Source: Nitrospira sp. (GTDB lineage Bacteria; Nitrospirota; Nitrospiria; Nitrospirales; Nitrospiraceae). Taken from it: a DNA stretch of 10,709 bases. Below, piece by piece: positions 6,560 through 10,709 of the stretch; the stretch's first letter is position 1; every line of letters begins with the position of its first letter. The translations under genes were made by a program, and so were the position numbers. The stretch is from contig JACOEF010000497.1 of the NCBI GenBank assembly GCA_024998705.1, positions 1-10,709 of the forward strand, in the 5' to 3' direction. Under the pieces are notes generated by a model, which had not been told where the DNA came from, searched no databases, and saw nothing but the letters and a program-made list of their open reading frames with translations.

Positions 6560-7383
6560 CGCGCCACCATCCCTTCCGGGCCAGGGGCGCGCTTCAAGGC
6601 TCGTTGAATCAAGAACCCCAACAAGGCCACCGGCGCTGCCCGCGGCATCAGACGATTTTCCCAGGCGAGAACTTTATTCATGAGACCGGATACCACCGTG
6701 GCCTTCTTGCCGAGCGCCCGCAACCCAACCCTGGCGACTTGCTGCGGTTTCTGGGGAATCATCGGAAGTCTTGAAAAGTCGATTGCCATATTCGCAGTCA
6801 TCTCTGTGTTGGTCAGCCCAGGAGACAGGACCAAGACATCGACCCCGTACGGCTTCAATTCCACGTGCAACGCTTCCCCCAGGCTCAGAATGTAGGCTTT
6901 CGTAGCGGCATAGTGGGCAACGTGAGGTACCCCCTGATAAGCGAAGAGGCTGGAAACGAACAGAATCCCGCCACGTCCGCGGACGGCCATGTGCCGGCCG
7001 TAGTGATGTGCCAATTGCATGGGCGCTACGGCATTCAGTTGCGCCAGCCGAACCTGCTCGATTCCATTGCTATGCACAAAACTGCCGCTCATCTCGGCGC
7101 CCGCGTTCGGGATCAACAATCCGATTTCGAGCCCATCCGTTGCGGCGACGATTCGCTCAATGGCGGCGGGATCACGCAGATCCGCCTGCACGGTCCGAAC
7201 GTCGACACCAAAACGCTCCTTCAGTGTGTCCGCCAACTCATCCAGTCGAGACTGCCGTCTCGCCACCGCCACCACATTGATCTTTTTCTCCGCAACCTGG
7301 ATGGCTAGTTCTCGCCCGATCCCGGCAGTAGCCCCGGTAATCAATGCCCACGGTCCATATTTGCCGTCTCCTTGCATCTTCAT
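6556..7383 (-). CDS. Short-chain dehydrogenase/reductase (SDR)
   Basis: A 275-residue classical-type SDR. The nucleotide-binding TGATAGIG is at 16-23, the ARRQSRL at 41-47 suggests NADP preference by its Arg residues, NAG is at 93-95, the catalytic Ser is in FVSS (142-145), and the catalytic YxxxK is Tyr158-Ala-Ala-Thr-Lys162. SPGLTNTEM (187-195) continues the fold. The substrate is unknown; a ketone, aldehyde or quinone would suit the neighbours. Start: a GTG at 7395 lies directly after the AGAGGAG sequence with no spacing, so ATG 7383 (AGGAG 11 nt upstream) is preferred; the longer form would add only four residues. It follows tetR by 88 bp with a TetR-like operator in that gap, and overlaps the YHS gene by 4 bp. 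Confidence 0.88.
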   Translation of the reverse strand: MKMQGDGKYGPWALITGATAGIGRELAIQVAEKKINVVAVARRQSRLDELADTLKERFGVDVRTVQADLRDPAAIERIVAATDGLEIGLLIPNAGAEMSGSFVHSNGIEQVRLAQLNAVAPMQLAHHYGRHMAVRGRGGILFVSSLFAYQGVPHVAHYAATKAYILSLGEALHVELKPYGVDVLVLSPGLTNTEMTANMAIDFSRLPMIPQKPQQVARVGLRALGKKATVVSGLMNKVLAWENRLMPRAAPVALLGFLIQRALKRAPGPEGMVAR

Positions 7384-7439
7384 TGGCGTTGACACTCCTC
7401 TCTCTGGGCCAGCTGCACGATTGCTACGGGCTCTATATT

Positions 7440-7453
7440 GGACCGAACGGTCC
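7440..7453. promoter_or_regulatory. Predicted TetR operator before the SDR-YHS genes
   Basis: GGACCG-AA-CGGTCC is a perfect palindrome with 6-bp arms. It sits between the tetR stop (7472) and the SDR start (7383). A T-rich TTGCGT on the minus strand (7465-7460) and TATAGA (7437-7432) lie on either side, so the operator would overlap the promoter spacer. It matches the site at 8069-8092 at 13 of 15 positions (TGGACC..ACGGTCC). Regulation by the adjacent TetR protein is inference. Confidence 0.65.
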
Positions 7454-7471
7454 CGATATACGCAAAAAAAT

Positions 7472-8059
7472 CTACTTCACGGCTGCCAGAATAAGCGGCA
7501 CCATGGATTGGGCGGTGTGCTTATCCAGTCCCGACTTGATGACGGTCCTCAAACCCGTCATCGCACTGACCAAATAACTGGCCATGGCGTTGATATCAAC
7601 ATCCGCGGCGACATCCCCTTCCGATTGGGCCCGCTTCAGAGCCGCTTTAAACAGATCCCCGAGGCCACGCAGCCCCTGCGCCACCGGCTTGGCGAAGACC
7701 GCATCCCGTTGCCCAAACTCGTTGGCTGAATTCCCCACCAGGCATCCCTTGGCACCGGCAGGCTCTTGTGCCGTATTGGCGACGAATCGAAACACGTCTT
7801 CGATGAAGCGTCGGCCTGAACGGGCGCGTTTGAGGTTTCCGCCTAATTCACCGGTAAACCGCTCTTGATATCGGAGCAGACATCGTTTGAATAATTGCGG
7901 CTTGCTTCCAAAAGCCTGATAGAAACTGCTTTTTGATAAATCCATGGCCTGCAACAAGTCACTGAGCGATGTGGCCTCATACCCTTTGCACCAAAACACG
8001 TCCATAGCAGTATCCACTGCGTTCTCCGGGTCAAACTCTAAGGGGCGACCACGCGTCAT
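7472..8059 (-). CDS. TetR/AcrR-family transcriptional repressor
   Basis: A 195-residue regulator. The N-terminal HTH region is typical of the GRP-type TetR subfamily: RGRPLEFDPENAVDTAMDVF (3-22), KGYEATSLSDLLQAMDLSKS (25-44) and SFYQAFGSKPQLF (45-57). The C-terminal ligand domain has the block GAKGCLVGNSANEF (102-115), resembling TetR proteins such as NemR that carry a conserved Cys in GCL; Cys24, Cys60 and Cys106 are present. This might indicate electrophile or thiol sensing, which is inference. Start: ATG 8059 gives the family-typical MTRGRP beginning. It has no ribosome site, but a TATAAT ends 7 bp upstream, implying a leaderless mRNA. Upstream in-frame starts (to 8140) would run through the operator. 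It is followed by the SDR gene and is divergent from the DsrE gene. Confidence 0.9.
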   Translation of the reverse strand: MTRGRPLEFDPENAVDTAMDVFWCKGYEATSLSDLLQAMDLSKSSFYQAFGSKPQLFKRCLLRYQERFTGELGGNLKRARSGRRFIEDVFRFVANTAQEPAGAKGCLVGNSANEFGQRDAVFAKPVAQGLRGLGDLFKAALKRAQSEGDVAADVDINAMASYLVSAMTGLRTVIKSGLDKHTAQSMVPLILAAVK

Positions 8060-8066
8060 GTCGGAG

Positions 8067-8096
8067 ATTATATGGACCATACGGTCCATATAGCAA
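8067..8096 (-). promoter_or_regulatory. Predicted tetR promoter, leaderless
   Basis: On the minus strand, TTGCTA (8096-8091; 4 of 6 to the -35 consensus) is followed after 18 bp by a perfect TATAAT (8072-8067). A transcription start 7 bp downstream falls at 8060-8059, exactly on the tetR ATG. This explains the missing ribosome site. The TetR-like palindrome covers the spacer and part of the -10, consistent with autorepression. Confidence 0.6.
8069..8092. promoter_or_regulatory. Predicted TetR operator at tetR's own promoter
   Basis: A 24-bp near-perfect palindrome: TATATGGACC at 8069-8078 and GGTCCATATA at 8083-8092, with only one unpaired position pair in the four-base centre (ATAC). It shares the GGACC-N4-GGTCC core with the site at 7440-7453. 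It overlaps the tetR -10 box, the classical arrangement for an autoregulated TetR repressor, and may also affect the divergent direction. Confidence 0.72.
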
Positions 8097-8236
8097 GCCA
8101 GCAGCCCCCTCAGCCCTCGACGGGCCCATTCCTGCCCCACAATCCGGCCGCAGCCCGCCCACCCGGCGCCACAGTCCCTTGACTCACTTTCGCATCCGGC
8201 GACCCCGGCACGACCATACCGGCTCCAGCAGGTCGC

Positions 8237-8258
8237 TTCTGTAAGCCAGCCTACAGAA
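8237..8258. repeat. TTCTGTA-N8-TACAGAA inverted repeat upstream of DsrE gene
   Basis: A perfect 7-bp inverted repeat with an 8-nt spacer, 111 bp before the DsrE start codon. Nothing else in 8093-8368 looks coding, and I find no convincing promoter pair there. The dyad could be an activator or repressor site, or a leader hairpin, for the DsrE gene. It does not resemble the TetR operators. Confidence 0.4.
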
Positions 8259-8368
8259 CATCGGAACGGCGGTCGCTAGAGTGCAGCTCAGCACAGCGCA
8301 TGGCCCAACGGGGGGCAGCCGCAGCGGGTATGCATCCGCTACCCGAAACCTTCAGGAAGGAGTGCCGC

Positions 8369-8725
8369 ATGTCTAAAGTTGCGATCATCATATTAGCCGA
8401 CACAGACACCCATGAAGGATTGGGACGAGCCGTCAACGCGCTACAAGCCGTCAAAGAATTCAAAGACGCGCATGACGACGTGCAGCTGATATTCGACGGC
8501 GCCGGGCCGAAATGGATTCCGGAATTCTCAAAACCCGACCACATGGCCCACGGGTTATATGCTGCCGTGAAGGATCGGATCAGCGGCGCCTGTGAATTCT
8601 GTGCCGGTGCCTTAGGCGTCAAAGAGGCGGTCGTCTCTTGCGGCGTCACCTTGGAGGGAGAACATAACGGCCATCCGAGCTTCAAGAAACTGGTCTCGCA
8701 GGGCTACCAGATCATGACGTTCTAA
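8369..8725 (+). CDS. DsrE-family small protein
   Basis: A 118-residue soluble protein with the DsrE/F-type alpha/beta fold: first strand KVAIIILADTDTHEGLGRAV (3-22), VQLIFDGAGPKWIPEF (38-53), a cysteine segment GACEFCAGALGVKEAVVSCG (73-92; Cys75, Cys78, Cys91), then GHPSFKKLVSQGYQIMTF at the end. DsrE-family proteins include sulfur-relay carriers with an active Cys, and the three cysteines fit persulfide or thiol chemistry, but this subgroup has no proven substrate. Start: ATG 8369 with AAGGAG 7 nt upstream; an open frame extends to 8300 but has no ribosome site and no homology. It stands between tetR (divergent) and arsM (177 bp downstream), so its link to either is uncertain. Confidence 0.85.
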   Translation: MSKVAIIILADTDTHEGLGRAVNALQAVKEFKDAHDDVQLIFDGAGPKWIPEFSKPDHMAHGLYAAVKDRISGACEFCAGALGVKEAVVSCGVTLEGEHNGHPSFKKLVSQGYQIMTF

Positions 8726-8746
8726 GTCGGTGCGACGACGGGAGGT

Positions 8747-8782
8747 CGACAGGAGGGCTGTGCCTGCCGGAGGCCCTCGTCG
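8747..8782 (+). terminator. Hairpin after DsrE gene
   Basis: GAGGGC (8753-8758) pairs with GCCCTC (8773-8778), extended outward by CGAC (8747-8750) with GTCG (8779-8782) across a two-base bulge. It starts 21 bp after the DsrE stop. There is no T run, so termination is plausible but not shown. A separate 10-bp palindrome TGGCTAGCCA lies at 8789-8798. Confidence 0.4.
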
Positions 8783-8833
8783 GGTGCTTGGCTAGCCAGG
8801 GATGGATGGGGAAATCGCACAGGCAGGACCACA

Positions 8834-8887
8834 TTGACCTCGAACGGGAAGGGTTGGTACATAGACGCATCCCCATCAATGTATTGA
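8834..8887 (+). promoter_or_regulatory. Candidate arsM promoter with ArsR-like dyad
   Basis: TTGACC (8834-8839, 5 of 6 to the -35 consensus) precedes TACATA (8858-8863, a weak -10) by 18 bp. Between this -10 and the start codon lies TCAAT-GT-ATTGA (8876-8887), an inverted repeat resembling the ATCAA...TTGAT half-sites of ArsR/SmtB repressors, 15 bp before the ATG. No arsR gene is present in the window, so the regulator would be elsewhere. Moderate to low confidence. Confidence 0.35.
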
Positions 8888-8902
8888 GACGAGAGGACGC
8901 CC

Positions 8903-10090
8903 ATGCCGATAGACGATATCACCCGAAAAGTCAGTGATCGTTATGCCCGTGCCGCCGCCACCGGTGAGCAGATGTGTTGCCCGACCGGGTACGACTTTGC
9001 CGACCTCAAGTCCTTTGTTCCGGAAGAAGTCCTGACCATCTCCTACGGCTGCGGCACTCCTGCCGGACTGAACACCGTTCAAGCGGGGGAAACCGTGCTG
9101 GACATCGGCTCCGGCGGGGGGATCGATTGTTTTGAAGCGGCGCGCCGGGTGGGCCCTACCGGCCGGGTCATCGGCATCGACATGACGGACACCATGTTGG
9201 AAATTGCACGGCGCAACGCACCCATCGTCGCCGGAAACTTGGGCTACGCGACATCGAATATCGAGTTCCGCAAGGGCATGGCCGATGCCATGCCGGTGGA
9301 GGATGCCAGCGTCGATCTGATCATTTCCAACTGTGTGATCAACCTGGCCCCCGACAAGCGCAAGGTCTTCCGCGAGATGTACCGCGTGATCAAGCCGGGC
9401 GGCCGGTTTACGATTTCCGACATCGTATCGGACCAGGTGGTGCCGCAATATCTGGTACATGATGCAGCCAAGTGGGGCGATTGCCTGTCCGGAGCATTGC
9501 AGGTGCAGGACTATATCGGCGGGATGGTCGATGCGGGATTTCGGGCCGTCCACCAGATCAAATTTGCACCCTGGCAGTCGATCGACGGCATCCATTTCCT
9601 CTCGGTGACGCTCACCGGATACAAGTTTCCAGTCATCACCGACGAAAAGGCTTCGTCCTATGCCACGCTCCGTGGTCCCTTCTCGAGCGTGACAGATGAA
9701 TTGGGCCAACGGTACGAACGCGGCGTACCTCAACGCATCGATAGCCTCAGCGCGCAACTGTTGCAGAGCGAGCCGCTTCGTTCGCTGTTTCTTCTCGACC
9801 CCGCGCCCGTCACACTCGCCGCCACCGACCCGCGCTGGTGCGCGATCCATCCGGAGCAGAAACCCTGCGTCTGGCAAGGGGCCTATGCGATTCTCACCGG
9901 ACCGATCATCAGCGCCGAGGACGACGATCATCACCAGTACTACCGAGGCGTGCCCTTGGAAATCTGTTCAAAGACCCTCCAAGTCCTGACACAGGAGGCC
10001 TATCGCCCTCACTTCACGATCTACCAGCGAGCCTCAGCAGGTGTGGACGGCACGGAAGTCGCGTGCAGTCCGACCGGCGGTTGTTGCTGA
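8903..10090 (+). CDS. arsM: Arsenite S-adenosylmethionine methyltransferase ArsM
   Basis: A 395-residue cytosolic enzyme that would methylate As(III) to mono- and dimethyl species using SAM and thiols. The three cysteines used by ArsM enzymes are all present: Cys50 in ISYGCGTP, Cys144 in SNCVINLAPDK and Cys194 in WGDCLSGAL. SAM-binding motif I is VLDIGSGGGIDC (65-76), followed by GIDMTDTML (91-99) and KPGGRFTISDI (164-174). Residues about 245-395 form a C-terminal extension with its own cysteines (313, 322, 355, 388) ending in CSPTGGCC; the N-terminus has a matching CCPTGY (25-30). These could hold trivalent arsenic, which is inference. Start: ATG 8903 with GAGAGGA 5 nt upstream. arsS follows after 30 bp, so the pair is an operon of the arsenosugar-precursor type. 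Confidence 0.93.
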   Translation: MPIDDITRKVSDRYARAAATGEQMCCPTGYDFADLKSFVPEEVLTISYGCGTPAGLNTVQAGETVLDIGSGGGIDCFEAARRVGPTGRVIGIDMTDTMLEIARRNAPIVAGNLGYATSNIEFRKGMADAMPVEDASVDLIISNCVINLAPDKRKVFREMYRVIKPGGRFTISDIVSDQVVPQYLVHDAAKWGDCLSGALQVQDYIGGMVDAGFRAVHQIKFAPWQSIDGIHFLSVTLTGYKFPVITDEKASSYATLRGPFSSVTDELGQRYERGVPQRIDSLSAQLLQSEPLRSLFLLDPAPVTLAATDPRWCAIHPEQKPCVWQGAYAILTGPIISAEDDDHHQYYRGVPLEICSKTLQVLTQEAYRPHFTIYQRASAGVDGTEVACSPTGGCC

Positions 10091-10120
10091 GCCCCCGATG
10101 ATGAGGAAAGGATCGATCCG

Positions 10121-10709
10121 ATGGGTCTAAGCCTGCTCGCTCGACGGGATCCACTCGCTGCCGCGTCTGAACAGCTGCGCCTCCTGGCCCAAACGACCGC
10201 TTGTCAGCCATTCGAGACGGCTCTCGATCGGGTCGGGCTCTATCCGCTTGAGGCGACTGGCATCACCACGCTCCAACTCAACCTCGGGAAGTTGTGCAAT
10301 CAAACTTGCCGCCATTGTCATGTAGACGCCGGACCGGACCGGACGGAAGTCATGTCGAAAGACACCATTGATCTCTGCCTGCAGGCCCTGGCTCGCACGG
10401 ATATTCCCACCCTGGATATCACGGGCGGCGCACCCGAACTCAATCCGCACTGCCGCTGGCTGGTCGAACAAGCTCGATCGTTAGGCCGGCGGGTGCTGGA
10501 TCGCTGCAATCTTTCCGTGTTGCTCCTGCCTTCGCAAGCCGACCTGGGAGAGTTTCTCGCGCAGCACCGCGTGGAGGTCATTGCGTCGCTGCCGTCCTAT
10601 CAGGCCACACAGACGGACGCACAACGTGGCGAGGGCATTTTCGAGAAATCGATGGAGGCCCTTCGATTATTGAACCGACTGGGCTACGGCAACGAGGGAA
10701 GCGGGCTCA
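10121..10709 (+). CDS. arsS: Radical SAM protein ArsS, 3' end outside window
   Basis: 196 codons of an open frame that runs off the right edge. The radical SAM cluster motif is CNQTCRHC (59-66: Cys59, Cys63, Cys66), followed by HVDAGPDRTEVM (67-78), the GGxP-type SAM motif DITGGAPELNPH (99-110), DRCN (127-130) and TDAQRGEGIFEKS (165-177). These match ArsS, which adenosylates dimethylarsenite to an arsenosugar precursor; the name rests on this strong motif match. Some members of the family are selenoproteins in their C-terminal part, which is not visible here. Start: ATG 10121 with AGGAAAGGA 8 nt upstream. It is 30 bp after arsM and surely co-transcribed. Confidence 0.9.
   Translation, partial: MGLSLLARRDPLAAASEQLRLLAQTTACQPFETALDRVGLYPLEATGITTLQLNLGKLCNQTCRHCHVDAGPDRTEVMSKDTIDLCLQALARTDIPTLDITGGAPELNPHCRWLVEQARSLGRRVLDRCNLSVLLLPSQADLGEFLAQHRVEVIASLPSYQATQTDAQRGEGIFEKSMEALRLLNRLGYGNEGSGL

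Noticed and set aside
7350..7360. ACGGTCCATAT, identical to one half of the tetR-promoter operator
   Set aside because: Only a half-site, with no matching partner arm, and inside the SDR coding sequence; most likely chance.
7464..7470. T7 tract right after the tetR stop as an intrinsic terminator
   Set aside because: The preceding sequence forms at best a 4-bp stem with a bulge and the tract abuts the stop codon, so it more likely belongs to the SDR promoter region.
8876..9934. 352-codon minus-strand open frame over arsM
   Set aside because: It is a high-GC shadow of arsM, whose frame has all ArsM motifs and a ribosome site; the antisense translation resembles nothing.

Overview
The window is about 58-60% GC and densely packed. 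Gene style and content (a His-rich DUF4396 membrane protein, DUF2784, an ArsM/ArsS arsenic pair, small secreted YHS and dimeric-barrel proteins) suggest an environmental Gram-negative-type bacterium, possibly Nitrospira or a relative. That assignment is inference from style, with no rRNA or marker gene to confirm it. I found no tRNA, rRNA, CRISPR array or insertion sequence.

Layout. (1) Positions 1-1335, minus strand: a lipoprotein gene cut by the window edge, preceded by a His-rich DUF4396 integral membrane protein, with a strong hairpin between them. (2) Positions 1336-1781: a 446-bp divergent intergenic region with a 44-bp dyad and a TATAAT box. (3) Positions 1782-4750, plus strand: a secreted calycin-like protein and a SAM methyltransferase, a hairpin, then TfoX-N and DUF488 genes overlapping by 8 bp, then a DUF2784 membrane protein. 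(4) Positions 4891-8059, minus strand: a TetR-family regulator followed by an SDR oxidoreductase, an exported YHS protein (ATGA overlap with the SDR), an exported ABM-like dimeric-barrel protein, and an AhpD/carboxymuconolactone-decarboxylase-like gene broken by one in-frame TAG. (5) Positions 8369-10709, plus strand: a DsrE-family protein, then arsM and arsS, the latter cut by the window end.

How the parts work together. Two matching palindromes (GGACC...GGTCC) lie exactly where TetR operators would be expected: one over the predicted tetR promoter, one in the short gap before the SDR gene. This suggests an autoregulated TetR switch controlling at least SDR-YHS and perhaps the secreted ABM-like protein and the AhpD-like gene. 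tetR has no Shine-Dalgarno sequence, but it has a perfect TATAAT 7 bp before its ATG, so its mRNA is predicted to be leaderless. On the plus strand, ArsM (three catalytic cysteines present) and ArsS (CxxxCxxC radical SAM) form an arsenic methylation/adenosylation module of the arsenosugar type. A candidate promoter and a small dyad sit just upstream of arsM, but no ArsR gene is in view.

Two real genes (the lipoprotein at the left edge and arsS at the right edge) run off the window and therefore have no stop or no complete frame inside it.
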